DNA from: an uncultured Tropicimonas sp. | GTDB taxonomy: Bacteria; Pseudomonadota; Alphaproteobacteria; Rhodobacterales; Rhodobacteraceae | Assembly (NCBI GenBank): GCA_947495685.1 | Contig: CANLZY010000019.1 | Coordinates: forward strand, 1 to 64,000 | DNA: 64,000 nucleotides | Reading direction: 5' to 3' | Shown here: positions 25,111-35,200 of the stretch, in pieces | Position numbering within the stretch: position 1 is the stretch's first letter | How the letters are laid out: the number at the start of each line of letters is the position of its first letter | Program-made: the position numbers and the translations under genes | Notes under the pieces: model-generated | The model's database searches: none | The model's input: the letters and a program-made list of their open reading frames with translations, nothing else | Told to the model about the DNA's origin: nothing

Positions 25111-27870
25111 TTACAGAAGCCCGTGACGCTCCAGGCTCCGCACTTCCTGCGCCTTGAACTGGGCGAACCGTGGCATGAACTTGTCCCATTCCACGGTATG
25201 AGCGTCAAATTCCGGACCGTCGATGCAGGCGTGGCGACGGACCTGTTTGCCACCCTCGATGACCGGCACCATGCAGGCGCCGCACATGCCCGTCGCATCC
25301 ACCATGATGGAGTTCAGGCTGACCACCGTTGGCACCCCGTACGGCTGCGTCAGGTCGCTGACCGCCCGCATCATCATCGGCGGCCCAACCGAGATGACCT
25401 CGGCGATCTTGCGACCCTTGCTGACGTTGCCGGCCTTGAGCATCTCTTCGAGCGGCGTGGTGACAAAGCCCTTGATCCCGAACGTGCCGTCGTTCGACGC
25501 ATAGATCACGTCCAGCTTGTCGCCGTATTTGGCTTTCAGCAGGCCCATGCGTTCGTCGTCTCCGGTCCAGAACAAGTGCTCGGCGGACCGGAACCCGATG
25601 ATCATCGTCACATGGTTCCCGGCTCGCAGATGGGCCTTGGCGATCGGGTAGATGGCCGGCAGACCGACGCCGCCGGCGGTGAACACCACCGTCTGCTCGT
25701 CCGGATACTGATGCACATCGCTCGGGCGACCGAGCGGTCCGGCGATGCCGGCAAAGGCATCCCCGACGGCCATCTGGTTCATCATCTTGGTCGATGTGCC
25801 CATGCCCTGGATCACCAGGTCGATGGTCCCGGCCTCGACATCCCAATCGGCCAGCGTCAGCGGGATAAGCTCGCCATCCTGATCAGCCAGAACCCGAACG
25901 AACTGTCCGGCCCGAGCTGCCTTGGCCACCACCGGCGCCTTGACCGTCATCTCGACAATGCCGTTGGCAAGGGTCGTGTGCGCGACGATTGCCTGCCGCG
26001 CCTGCCCCATGTCGGTATAAACGGCCGCCTTCTCGACCATTTCCTTGATCTCGTCGGCCTTGAAGGGAATGTCGCCGACGATCTGACGCGCAGCGGCCTG
26101 TCCGTCGCCTGCGGCAAGGATTGCCGTGGAACCGCCCCGGGCCGCATCACCACCCGTGTACACGTCCTTGATCGAGGTCTCCTGCCCGTCCTCGACCTCG
26201 ATCGTGCCCCATTTACTGAGCTTGAGGTCAGGTTCGGCGGACGGGATGATCGGGTTGGACTTGTTGCCAAGTGCCATGATCACGAGGTCGGCCGGCATGC
26301 GGATCGACTCGCCGGTCGGCATCGGTCGGCGGCGACCGGAGGCATCGGGCTCGCCCAACTCGTTGACGTCGACCATCGCGTGGGTGACGAAATGGGTGTG
26401 GCTGTCGCCGATGAACTCGGTCGGGCCCCGCAGTTCGGCAACCTCGATCCCCTCTTCGAGCGCGTGGTGCAGCTCTTCGACCCGGGCGGGCATCTCGGCC
26501 TTGGTCCGGCGATAGACGATGGTCACGTTGCCGCCAAGCCGCTTGGCCGTACGCGCGGCGTCCATCGCCGTGTTGCCACCGCCGATGATCAGCACATGCT
26601 TGCCTTCGACATCCGGAAGAGGCGTTTCAACCTCGGGGTTCCGTCCGCGCATCAGGTTGACACGGGTCAGGAACTCGTTGGCCGACATCACGCCGTTCAG
26701 ATGTTCCCCCGGCACGTTCATGAAGGTCGGAAGACCTGCGCCAGAGCCGATGAAGATCTTCCAGAACCCCGCCGCCTTGAGGTCATCCAGCGTGGCCGAC
26801 TTGCCGACAACGAAGTTCCGGACGAACTTGCCGCCCAGCAGGTCGATCTTGGTGACGACATCGTCGATCAGCGAGTTCGGCAGCCGGAATTCCGGGATAC
26901 CGTACCGCAACACGCCGCCAAGTTCGTGGAAGGCTTCGAACACGGTCACCGGGAACCCCTCGACCGCCAGAAGATAGGCGTTGATCAGGCCCGAGGGACC
27001 GGATCCGACAATCGCGACCGGCGGTTTTTCGGCCCGATCCCAGGGGCTGACAACGCCCTTGAAACGGGCGAACCGATCCCCTTCCTCAAGCTTTTCATGC
27101 TCGGGCAGGTACCACTCCAGCTGACCGATCTCAATCGGGCGCTTGGTATGTTTGCACACCCCCTGGCACTGGTGCTCCTGCGGGCAGACGCGGCCGGTGA
27201 CGTTGGGCAGCGGGTTGGCGGATTCAATCAGTTCCAGCGCTTCGCGGATCTTGCCCTTGCCGACGAGGTCCAGCATCTCCGGGATGTGGATCTTGACCGG
27301 GCACCCGCCGACGGTCGTCGCCTCCTTCTCGCGGATCCGCTCTTTCAGCACGCCCAACTCGCAAGGACGGTCCTCGCATTGCTTGTCGCGCAGCACTTCC
27401 AGCCAGACGAACAGATCGACCTCGCGCAGGCTGTAGCCGAGCGCGCGGTATCCAAGATAGCCGGTATTCACCAGTTCGAAGTCATGGTTCCGCTCTTCGG
27501 GGGGGCGGACATAGGGCGGAATGTAGTTTTCCGCGGGCCACCCCTCGGACAGACCCTTGAACATCGGATAGCGCCCCGAAAGATGGGTATCGAGCGCCCG
27601 GATGAACTTGCGTTTGAACTTGAGCGGCAGGTCCCAGATGAACCGCTGGATCACCGTGCTCATGTCGTCTTCGCGCAGAAGCAGGTTCCACAGGACGCCG
27701 GTGAACCGTTCACCGATCTCCGGCTGGCGGAATTCCCAGGCCAGGGCCTGGGTTCCGTCGGCGACGAACACGTTTCGCAGCGACCGCGGATCGGCGGCCA
27801 GGTGCTTCTTCAGGACTTCGATCTGAGCCTGGAACAGCTCGTCCTGAGTGTCGGGTACCTCGACGTTCAT
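25111..27870 (-). CDS. single-chain NfnB-NfnA-like FAD/NAD(P):ferredoxin oxidoreductase
   Basis: 919 aa in three parts. Residues 1 to about 190 have no motif I recognise. About 190-630 is a GltD/NfnB-like module with Fe-S cysteines (GGCPVKIHIP, then VCPQEHQCQGVC), the FAD motif GSGPSGLINAYLL, the NAD(P) motif IIGGGNTAMDAARTAKRLGG and VYTGGDAARGG. About 630-919 is an NfnA/PyrK-like ferredoxin-NADP reductase module ending in the [2Fe-2S] site MCGACMVP...RRHACIDGPEFDAH. Nfn normally has separate subunits and couples NADH, ferredoxin and NADPH by electron bifurcation; here both are one chain. It overlaps the PFOR-like gene by 4 bp, so it most likely takes or gives that enzyme's electrons. Cytoplasmic. 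Confidence 0.85.
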   Translation of the reverse strand: MNVEVPDTQDELFQAQIEVLKKHLAADPRSLRNVFVADGTQALAWEFRQPEIGERFTGVLWNLLLREDDMSTVIQRFIWDLPLKFKRKFIRALDTHLSGRYPMFKGLSEGWPAENYIPPYVRPPEERNHDFELVNTGYLGYRALGYSLREVDLFVWLEVLRDKQCEDRPCELGVLKERIREKEATTVGGCPVKIHIPEMLDLVGKGKIREALELIESANPLPNVTGRVCPQEHQCQGVCKHTKRPIEIGQLEWYLPEHEKLEEGDRFARFKGVVSPWDRAEKPPVAIVGSGPSGLINAYLLAVEGFPVTVFEAFHELGGVLRYGIPEFRLPNSLIDDVVTKIDLLGGKFVRNFVVGKSATLDDLKAAGFWKIFIGSGAGLPTFMNVPGEHLNGVMSANEFLTRVNLMRGRNPEVETPLPDVEGKHVLIIGGGNTAMDAARTAKRLGGNVTIVYRRTKAEMPARVEELHHALEEGIEVAELRGPTEFIGDSHTHFVTHAMVDVNELGEPDASGRRRPMPTGESIRMPADLVIMALGNKSNPIIPSAEPDLKLSKWGTIEVEDGQETSIKDVYTGGDAARGGSTAILAAGDGQAAARQIVGDIPFKADEIKEMVEKAAVYTDMGQARQAIVAHTTLANGIVEMTVKAPVVAKAARAGQFVRVLADQDGELIPLTLADWDVEAGTIDLVIQGMGTSTKMMNQMAVGDAFAGIAGPLGRPSDVHQYPDEQTVVFTAGGVGLPAIYPIAKAHLRAGNHVTMIIGFRSAEHLFWTGDDERMGLLKAKYGDKLDVIYASNDGTFGIKGFVTTPLEEMLKAGNVSKGRKIAEVISVGPPMMMRAVSDLTQPYGVPTVVSLNSIMVDATGMCGACMVPVIEGGKQVRRHACIDGPEFDAHTVEWDKFMPRFAQFKAQEVRSLERHGLL

Positions 27871-30800
27871 TTGATGATCTCCGAGTCGCAGTTTGCGGCC
27901 ACCTTCGCGAGCCGCGCCTTGAGTTGCGGCGTCATCTTCACCTTTTCCAACGCGCCGGGGATCGTGTGCGCTACCGATTTCACCTGCCCGTCCACGACGA
28001 TCTTCGTCAGTTCGAACAGTTCCGGGATCTCCTGGTAGCAGGTCTTGCAGTCGCTGCAGAGCGGCACATCCTCTTCGTGGATATGGGGGATGTCCGATCC
28101 GCCGTCCGACGACGGTGCTGCGGCGTCCGTGGCCGCCGAAGCAGCTGCGGCGACGGGCGACAGTGCCCCGCCAAGACCGATTGCGGCAGGGGCACCGGAT
28201 GCGGCGGCAAGCTCGCTCATCCCCGAGGCAATGCTGTCCATCGACGCTTCGCGTTCGGCGATCGCCTCGTCGTAGCGTTGCTGCAGGGCGGCCAGTTCGG
28301 CGTGGTGCGCCGTATCGAGCCGTTCAACATCCATCCCGGCCAGGTGTTGGAGCGTGCGCCAGTTCCGGCGCCGTTCCTCGACCAGGTGAACCACCGTCGT
28401 GCCGACCTCAAGCCGCACAAGCCGGCGCTCCCCGTCGGTCGCATAGACAAACGCGGCCTTTCCGAAACGCTCGGCGGGTGGCAGGTCGATGTATTCGTGG
28501 ACCGGCACACCGTCGGCGCCCTCGGCGAGCGGGCGGAACTGCTTCTTGAAGCGCGTCTCCTCGAAGGCAAAGTCCGCCGGTGTCAGCGGTACATCCATCA
28601 ACTTGACCGCACCGTCCTCGACATATTCGATCGTCGTCGTCGACCAGTCTTTTTCTACCGCCGGGTTGCCGTCGAGCAAGAACCGGTCTTCCAGCGTCGC
28701 ACCCGCCTTTGGATCGTGCACGAACACCGGGCTGACGCGCGCCTCGACCGCCAGTTTGGAGCGGTTGTGCGCCGCGGCATCGGCGATGCCGTGTTCCGCC
28801 TGACAGGGTGTGTAGACGTCCATGACCGCCGGCGAGGAATTGTGCTCCAGATAGGCCATGAGGTTCTTCAGGAAGTGGCCGGGCATCGACGTGGCGCTTT
28901 GCACCACAAAGACATCCGGGTGGAACGCGGCGATCAGGCCCAGCTCCTTTCGGTCTTCCTGTTTGCCGGACAGCGCCGGGCCAAAGCGGCTGAGGTCGCT
29001 GTCCTGCCCCGAGAGGCTGGCGGTGGAGGTCTGGCCACCGGTGTTGGAATAGACGCCGGAGTTCAGCACCATAACCTTGACCGGCGTATTGCTGGCCAGC
29101 AGCCGCGACAGGGCGCCAAAGCCGATGTCATAGGCCGCGCCGTCACCGCTGATGTTGATGACCGTGGGCAGCAGGCTGCGTTCCTTGGACGAGAACTCGT
29201 GCCATTCAAAGTTCCGCAGGAAGGCATCGTCGGTGGCCGAGTCGTAAGCGTCGGCAAGTTCGAGCCGCGCAACCCGCAGCGCCTTGAAGTCGACAGCCGC
29301 CGTGGCCGTCAGCCCTTCGAAGATGCCCTTGGACAGCGCCGGACCGTCCTGGAACAGGCTATTGACCCAGGGATCGTTGTAGGGGTTGTAGGGGAACGTC
29401 GAGGCATAAACCGAGCTGCAGCCGGTGGCATTGGCAACCACCATCGCCGCCGGGCCGTTGCCGGTCGGGCCGCCCTCCATCAGGAACAGGCGTTTTTCCA
29501 GCACCTTCAGTGCGTTCGAAATCCGCGCCGCCCGAACTGCGTCACCAGCAACCTCGGGCAGTTTGGCCTCCAGATCGGTGACCAGGCTTTCCAGTTCCCG
29601 GATATGCCCCTTCAGGCGCCGGTCGTGGATCGCGTGGCTGGCCGAAACGACCTGCCGGATTGCCGTCACCTCGCCACAGCCCCGGCAGGCGCCATGCCCG
29701 CCCGTGGTCGCGTAATAGGTGTCGCGGTCGAGCATCATGCGCTTGATGTCGCCATCCGTCGCAAAGGCATCCTCGATGTAGCGCGCAGGCGTGTTCGGGG
29801 TCTTGGACAGGAAGGCGAATTCGGACTGCAGTTTTTCCAGCAGCGGCGTGTCTTGTTCGACCTCGGTCAGCGCGCCGGGGCCGCAGACATCGATGCATTC
29901 CAGACAGCCAGAGCACTTCCACGGATCGACGACCACGGTGAACAACCCGCCAGACCCGGAGCGATCTGCCTCCATCGAGTCAAAGAACGGGCGCGTCCGC
30001 GAAACCGGCAGGGTCGCCGCAACCTCGCCCACACGGGTCAGGTTGCGTTTCAGAACCGCGCTGTCCACATCGAGCGCCGCGACGGCGTCGGCCACCAGCA
30101 GTCCGAAAGAGCGGGACTCCTTTGTGTCGTTGTAGGCCGCGCGCACCGTTTCACCGATGGACCGGATATGATCGCGCACCAGTTCGCGTTGCGCGGTCGG
30201 CATGTCGACTTCCTTGAGGGCCGTCAGCAGCAGATCGTTGATGTCGAACACCGTTGCCGGAATGGCGGCATCGGGGCAAACCATCGTGCATTCCAGACAG
30301 CCGGTGCACAGGTCCACATCCAGAACCGGCACCTGGCGACGGAACAGACCCTTGTCGCGGGCGGCCGCAGTGCCTGCGGGCATGAACATGCCGCTGCCGG
30401 GCAGAACCGGCGCTTCGCCGATGGTCCCGTCGCGGAAGGGCGCGCCCACGGTTTCCTCGTAATAGTCGTGGTCGAACAGGCCTGCCGGAGAGGCATCCTG
30501 GGCGATCCGACACATCGAGGTCGAAATCGACGACGCGAAGGGCTCGGCCGACTTGGCCTGCGCCGCAACCTCGACGAATTCCGGCTGGGTATAGTCGATC
30601 GCCGCAGTGGCCTTCAGGCCGTCTGCGATCACCGCCATGTTGCCATCGACAATCGCCGCGCCCTTGGAGCGGAATTTCTTGGCGATCTGGCTGCGGACCT
30701 TTTCCAGCACCGCCGTCGCGTCGGACCCTTCGGTGATGCGCTCGACATGACCGCAGACCGCGCCGATGAAGGCGATGCCCATCATCCGGGTTTCCAGTTC

Positions 30801-32858
30801 AGGCGACGGCGCATGCTTCTTGGCAATCGCAAAACCGTCCAGCACGAACAGATGGATGTTCTTGCGAACAATGAACTCGCGCATCGACGCAGGAAGCTCT
30901 TGCCAGACCTCCAGCGGCGACAGGCTCGACTGCAGGATGAAGGTGCCGCCGTCAATCAGCCCGCGCAGCGGGTTGCTGTGCTCGAAGACCTTGTGGTCGG
31001 GCGAGACAACAACCTCGACATCCTCGAGGTCAGCGTTGGTGATCTTTACCGGCTCGGGGCTGAGGGTGATGTAGTAGTTGGTCGGGGCGCCGCTTTTTTC
31101 GGAGCCGTATTTCGGGGCCGCCTTTGAGTGCAGGCCAAGTGCATTGGCCAGGATATCCGTCAGCAGCTTGCCGGTGGCGATGGTGCCGTAGCCCCCCACC
31201 GAATGGAACCGGATACGCAGCGCGCCGTCCGGCAGCATCCGCGGGTTGGGCTTGGTCTCAAGCGCCATCAACTCGGTTTCGGGATAGGCTGCCCGCAGCC
31301 GGTCCTGAAGCTCCGCCATGTGCGGCGTCGGGTTCTTGGAGAAGAACTGGCTGCCCAGGTAGACAAACGGCGCGTTGCGTTCGTCCATGTTGTCATAGGC
31401 GGCGATCAGGTGACGCGGTTGCAGGTCATGTGCGCCCAGCCCGAAGATGGCCGTGGTCAGTTTCGGCAACCGGCTGAGGGCCGGAATGCCCGGATAGCGG
31501 TCGCCTTCGGCATTCTCGACCGCCTTCACCAGCGCCTGGTTCACCAGCCCGGTAAGGGCGGTCACGTCGGAGCGTTCCAGCACGGTCACGGCCCGCTTGC
31601 CCTTCAGGGCAGCGACCAGATCGGCCTCGGGGAAGGGTTGCAGCAACTTGACCGACACCACGCCAACCTTACGGCCAAGGCGGCGCAGATGGGCGGCCAC
31701 GGCTTCGGCGTCGTCGGTCACCGAGCCCAGACCGACCAACACGGTTTCGGCGTCGTCGCATTCGAATGTCTTGACCGGCGAGTACTCACGCCCGGTCAGG
31801 GCCGAATACTCGTCCATCGCCTCGCGGACAAACCGCGGCACGTCGCGGACGAAGTGGGTGCGGTGGTCGACGCTGCCGGCCTGGAAATCGGGCTGGTTCT
31901 GCACACCGCCGGTCAGGCCGGGGTTGTGAACATCGACCTGCGCCGGAACGCGCTGGCGGGTGCCCTTTTGATAGGCGTTGACCCATTGGCGGCGCCATTG
32001 GGAATGCAGTTCCTCGGGCAGTCGGGACAGTGTCTCGTCGACACGGGCGCCAGCATTGTCGGCCTCCACCGCGTCGGCATTGGCGTCAAGGAAGTCGATC
32101 AGCGAAACATAGTCGTCCTGCGCCAGGTCGGAACTGTGCCGGCCAAGATAGCGCTTCAGTTGAAACACCCGGCCCTTGGCGCCAAACAGCATTTCCTGTG
32201 CGACGGTCGGGCACGGAATCCGCGATCCGGGATCGCCAACGAACAGGCGCAGCAGGTCGTCTTCCGGCATCATGACTTCGCTCATCATGTGGCTGGTGAC
32301 AAAGCCGTCCATGGAGTTGGCGACCGGGATCATCGACATCGCGCTGACCTTGTAGGAGATCGCGGCGAGGTCGGCAGCTTCCTGCGGGTTGGAACCGAAC
32401 AGGATCGTGTAGCCGGACGGCAGCAGCGCATAGACATCGTCATGCCCGGCCATCACGTTGAGCGAGTGGCGCGAGACGGAGCGCGCGGCAACCTGCATGA
32501 CAAAGCCGCCAACCTTCTTGCCGACGGTCACATAGTGCGACTCGATCCCGTAGAGGATGCCCTGGCTCGACGAGGCATTGGAGACGTACTGGTCGCCGGT
32601 CAGGGCCGCGCCAAGCGCGCCGGACTGGGCCGAATGCTCGCCCTCGGGTTCGAAGAAGAACGGATGCCGTCCCCAGATGTTGACACCGCCGCTGGCGCGG
32701 AAGGCCTCGTAGAGTTCGGCGATCTCGGTAGATGGCGTGATCGGGTATCCGATCACCCCGCCGCAGACCTGCCCCATCACCTGCGCGATGGCGCCATTAC
32801 CGTGAATAACAGTGGATACTCCCGGAAACTCAGGAGCCTTCTGAAGCGTATCTTTCAT
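27867..32858 (-). CDS. giant pyruvate:ferredoxin oxidoreductase-like 2-oxoacid oxidoreductase with C-terminal ferredoxin domain
   Basis: 1663 aa; NifJ-type enzymes are about 1170-1200. The N-terminal domain (VIGYPITPSTEIAELYEAF, then EPEGEHSAQSGALGAA) is followed by the gamma-like domain (RFHSVGGYGTIATGKLL, ~560). Two [4Fe-4S] motifs follow, CTGCLECTMVCP at ~850 and CSGCLECIDVCG at ~980. The TPP domain has GHGACRGCGEV (~1056), ISGDGAAYDIGFG (~1238) and NSGVYSNTGGQTS. The extra C-terminal part has a charged helical stretch, an Ala-rich linker and a ferredoxin-like site CSDCKTCYQEIPELFEL (~1600) with a late Cys. It should cleave a 2-oxoacid and CoA to acyl-CoA and CO2, or run in reverse. The true substrate is unproven. 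Confidence 0.87.
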   Translation of the reverse strand: MKDTLQKAPEFPGVSTVIHGNGAIAQVMGQVCGGVIGYPITPSTEIAELYEAFRASGGVNIWGRHPFFFEPEGEHSAQSGALGAALTGDQYVSNASSSQGILYGIESHYVTVGKKVGGFVMQVAARSVSRHSLNVMAGHDDVYALLPSGYTILFGSNPQEAADLAAISYKVSAMSMIPVANSMDGFVTSHMMSEVMMPEDDLLRLFVGDPGSRIPCPTVAQEMLFGAKGRVFQLKRYLGRHSSDLAQDDYVSLIDFLDANADAVEADNAGARVDETLSRLPEELHSQWRRQWVNAYQKGTRQRVPAQVDVHNPGLTGGVQNQPDFQAGSVDHRTHFVRDVPRFVREAMDEYSALTGREYSPVKTFECDDAETVLVGLGSVTDDAEAVAAHLRRLGRKVGVVSVKLLQPFPEADLVAALKGKRAVTVLERSDVTALTGLVNQALVKAVENAEGDRYPGIPALSRLPKLTTAIFGLGAHDLQPRHLIAAYDNMDERNAPFVYLGSQFFSKNPTPHMAELQDRLRAAYPETELMALETKPNPRMLPDGALRIRFHSVGGYGTIATGKLLTDILANALGLHSKAAPKYGSEKSGAPTNYYITLSPEPVKITNADLEDVEVVVSPDHKVFEHSNPLRGLIDGGTFILQSSLSPLEVWQELPASMREFIVRKNIHLFVLDGFAIAKKHAPSPELETRMMGIAFIGAVCGHVERITEGSDATAVLEKVRSQIAKKFRSKGAAIVDGNMAVIADGLKATAAIDYTQPEFVEVAAQAKSAEPFASSISTSMCRIAQDASPAGLFDHDYYEETVGAPFRDGTIGEAPVLPGSGMFMPAGTAAARDKGLFRRQVPVLDVDLCTGCLECTMVCPDAAIPATVFDINDLLLTALKEVDMPTAQRELVRDHIRSIGETVRAAYNDTKESRSFGLLVADAVAALDVDSAVLKRNLTRVGEVAATLPVSRTRPFFDSMEADRSGSGGLFTVVVDPWKCSGCLECIDVCGPGALTEVEQDTPLLEKLQSEFAFLSKTPNTPARYIEDAFATDGDIKRMMLDRDTYYATTGGHGACRGCGEVTAIRQVVSASHAIHDRRLKGHIRELESLVTDLEAKLPEVAGDAVRAARISNALKVLEKRLFLMEGGPTGNGPAAMVVANATGCSSVYASTFPYNPYNDPWVNSLFQDGPALSKGIFEGLTATAAVDFKALRVARLELADAYDSATDDAFLRNFEWHEFSSKERSLLPTVINISGDGAAYDIGFGALSRLLASNTPVKVMVLNSGVYSNTGGQTSTASLSGQDSDLSRFGPALSGKQEDRKELGLIAAFHPDVFVVQSATSMPGHFLKNLMAYLEHNSSPAVMDVYTPCQAEHGIADAAAHNRSKLAVEARVSPVFVHDPKAGATLEDRFLLDGNPAVEKDWSTTTIEYVEDGAVKLMDVPLTPADFAFEETRFKKQFRPLAEGADGVPVHEYIDLPPAERFGKAAFVYATDGERRLVRLEVGTTVVHLVEERRRNWRTLQHLAGMDVERLDTAHHAELAALQQRYDEAIAEREASMDSIASGMSELAAASGAPAAIGLGGALSPVAAAASAATDAAAPSSDGGSDIPHIHEEDVPLCSDCKTCYQEIPELFELTKIVVDGQVKSVAHTIPGALEKVKMTPQLKARLAKVAANCDSEIIK

Positions 32859-33161
32859 CTTTTTCTACCCGATTTCATTTGCGCGCCTCTTAACGGTTTT
32901 TGGTCAGACGAAACATGCAACCTTTGCGCGCACTCTCCCCTGGGGCCTTTGTAGCAAGGGGTTTGCGGCCACCAAACTAATCGTCGCAGGTCCGCGATAC
33001 CGACCGTCCGACTCACCGACCAACGCCAGATCACCCCCCGCTGCCGCCGACATGGGCAGGCCGAAATCCCGGCCGTGTTTTCCCTGTTCCAGGTGTTGTT
33101 CTGCGCTACGTCCCGTCGTGGCGGCATGCCGTCACCCAGACAACAGGAGATCGCGGCGACC

Positions 33162-34529
33162 ATGGCACACAGGCAAGGATCCAGGGCGCGACGCATTCCC
33201 ACCGGTCGCGTGTCGCGCCTGTTGCAGCTTGGTTCGCTTGCAACCGGGATTGCCGGAAACATGACCGCGCAAGGACTTGGCCAGATATCTCGCGGCACCC
33301 GCCCTGCCCTGCGCGACCTGCTGCTGACACCTCGAAATGCGCGACGCCTCGCCGATGATCTGTCCCGGATGCGGGGCGCGGCGATGAAGGTCGGGCAACT
33401 TCTGTCGATGGAGGCTGGCGATTTCCTGCCCCCCGATCTGGCCGAGATTCTTGCCCGTCTTCAGGCCGCCGCCGACCCGATGCCACCACGGCAACTGAAT
33501 GCGGTTCTGACGGACAACTGGGGGGCGGACTGGCGATATCATTTCGACAGTTTCGATGTTCGCCCCGTTGCGACGGCATCCATCGGTCAGGTGCACCGGG
33601 CCCGCCTGCGCGATGGCCGGTCGCTGGCGGTAAAGGTGCAATATCCCGGTGTGGCGCAAAGCGTTGACAGCGATGTCGCCAACCTCGGCGCTCTGGTCAA
33701 GCTGTCGGGGCTGCTGCCGGAGGGATTTGACCTGGCCCCCTATCTTGCCGAAGCGCGGCAGCAACTTCGGCTGGAGACGGATTATCACCACGAAGCCCGG
33801 GCAATGGCCGAGTATGGAACGCTGGTGTCCGGGATGGACCCATTCGAGGTGCCTGTTCCGATTGCCGACTGGTCCACCGGGCAGGTGTTGGCGATGTCAT
33901 TTCTGGATTCCCGCCCCATCGCCTGGCTGGAGCAGGCTCCGCAAGCCGAGCGAGACCGCGTCGCCCATCACCTGATCGACCTGACCTTGCGGGAAATCTT
34001 CGGTTTCGGTGTCGTGCAGACCGACCCGAACTTTGCCAACTTTCGCTACAACGCCACTACCGGGCGGATCGTCCTGCTGGATTTTGGCGCCACACGAACC
34101 ATCGACCCGGCGATCGTCGCGACATGCCGCGACCTGCTTTCTGCCGGGTTGCGCGCGGATGACTTGGCCGTGCGGGATGCGGCAACCGCACTTGGCCTGC
34201 TGTCGGCAGACATGCCCGACTGGCAGAGCCAGAAAATCCTGTCGATACTGGACCTCGCCTGGGCCGAAATCCGTCGCGATGTCTTCGATGCCGGGCAAAG
34301 CCCGTTGCTGGCCCGCCTGCGCGTCGAGGCGGCGGAGCTTTCGCAGGCCCGGGTGCCGCCACCGGTGATGCCGATGGACGCCCTGTATCTGCAACGAAAG
34401 GTCGGTGGGATGCTGCTCTTGATCATCCGGCTGCGGGCCAGGGTCGGGCTGCGGGACCTCGTTGAACGTCATACGGCGCACCCGCCTGCCACTCAGACAC
34501 CGGGTGGCGCCATGGGTCAATCTCCGTAG
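33162..34529 (+). CDS. ABC1/UbiB-family atypical kinase-like protein
   Basis: 455 aa. Hallmarks of the UbiB/COQ8/ABC1 family are RGAAMKVGQLLSM (the KxGQ motif, about 75-87), the Ala-rich nucleotide loop VATASIGQVHRARL, the Lys of LAVKVQYPGV, the catalytic-loop QTDPNFANFRY and the metal-binding DFGATR. Such ATPases support ubiquinone biosynthesis or lipid homeostasis at the membrane. The start is the ATG of MAHRQGSR, about 12 bases after AGGAG; an earlier ATG at 33126 lacks a ribosome site. It is divergent from the PFOR-like gene and overlaps the convergent baeR-like gene by 13 bp. Confidence 0.87.
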   Translation: MAHRQGSRARRIPTGRVSRLLQLGSLATGIAGNMTAQGLGQISRGTRPALRDLLLTPRNARRLADDLSRMRGAAMKVGQLLSMEAGDFLPPDLAEILARLQAAADPMPPRQLNAVLTDNWGADWRYHFDSFDVRPVATASIGQVHRARLRDGRSLAVKVQYPGVAQSVDSDVANLGALVKLSGLLPEGFDLAPYLAEARQQLRLETDYHHEARAMAEYGTLVSGMDPFEVPVPIADWSTGQVLAMSFLDSRPIAWLEQAPQAERDRVAHHLIDLTLREIFGFGVVQTDPNFANFRYNATTGRIVLLDFGATRTIDPAIVATCRDLLSAGLRADDLAVRDAATALGLLSADMPDWQSQKILSILDLAWAEIRRDVFDAGQSPLLARLRVEAAELSQARVPPPVMPMDALYLQRKVGGMLLLIIRLRARVGLRDLVERHTAHPPATQTPGGAMGQSP

Positions 34530-35200
34530 GCGTAACCGACCCCATAGACCGACCGGATCGGATCCCAATCGTCAGTGACGGCCTTCACCTTGTGGCGTAT
34601 GTTCTTGATGTGGCTGTCGACCGTGCGGTCGATGACAGCAGCGTCATCCGGAAAGACGAGGTCCAGCAGCTGAGATCGGGAAAAGACCCGTCCGGGGCGG
34701 CGATGCAGGACCTGCAACAGCTGGAATTCTCGCCGGGTCAGATCCAGCGGCCGGGTACCAACCCGTGCCTTCCACGTTTCCGCGTCCAGTACGATGGTGT
34801 GCTGATCGGGCGTATCCCCTGCCGCCTTGGGCTGCGACCGGCGCAGGATCGCACGGACGCGGGCGACCAGTTCACGGGGCGAAAACGGCTTGCACAGGTA
34901 GTCGTCCGCCCCCAACTCCAGCCCCAGCAGGCGGTCGATCTCTTCGACCTTGGCGGTCTCCATGATGATCGGCACCTCGCTTTTCATCCGCACCTCGCGG
35001 CAGATCGTCAGCCCGTCCTTTCCCGGCAGCATCAGGTCCAGAACCACAAGATCCGGATCGCCGGACAAGATCCGTTCGACCGCATCGGTGCCCTCCCTCA
35101 GGGTCTCCACGTCGAACCCGGACTGCTCCAGATATTGCGTCAGGATGTCGGCCAGCGCCGGTTCGTCCTCGATGATCATGATACGTTTATTGGGGGTCAC
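34517..35200 (-). CDS. baeR: OmpR-family response regulator, BaeR-like
   Basis: 227 aa. The receiver domain has the acidic pair E11-D12, phospho-acceptor Asp55 (VVLDLMLPGKDG), Thr82 and Lys104 (DDYLCKPFSPREL). The stretch TAKVEEIDRLLGLELGADDY matches BaeR closely. The C-terminal winged helix has LTRREFQLL, DRTVDSHIKNIRHK and VYGVGYAYGD. In enterobacteria BaeR activates envelope-stress and efflux genes. I use the GTG giving VTPNKRIMIIEDE, overlapping the kinase stop by 14 bp; a longer frame is an extension inside the kinase gene. Its target genes here are unknown; a direct repeat at 37601-37618 is a candidate site. Confidence 0.87.
   Translation of the reverse strand: MTPNKRIMIIEDEPALADILTQYLEQSGFDVETLREGTDAVERILSGDPDLVVLDLMLPGKDGLTICREVRMKSEVPIIMETAKVEEIDRLLGLELGADDYLCKPFSPRELVARVRAILRRSQPKAAGDTPDQHTIVLDAETWKARVGTRPLDLTRREFQLLQVLHRRPGRVFSRSQLLDLVFPDDAAVIDRTVDSHIKNIRHKVKAVTDDWDPIRSVYGVGYAYGD

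Noticed and set aside
25123-32954. Very long plus-strand open frames (971, 1067 and 608 codons) opposite the Nfn-like and PFOR-like genes
   Set aside because: They are antisense shadows caused by high third-position GC. They lack ribosome sites and domains, and are rich in Arg/Gly/His/Gln, whereas the minus strand carries clear Fe-S, TPP and FAD motifs.
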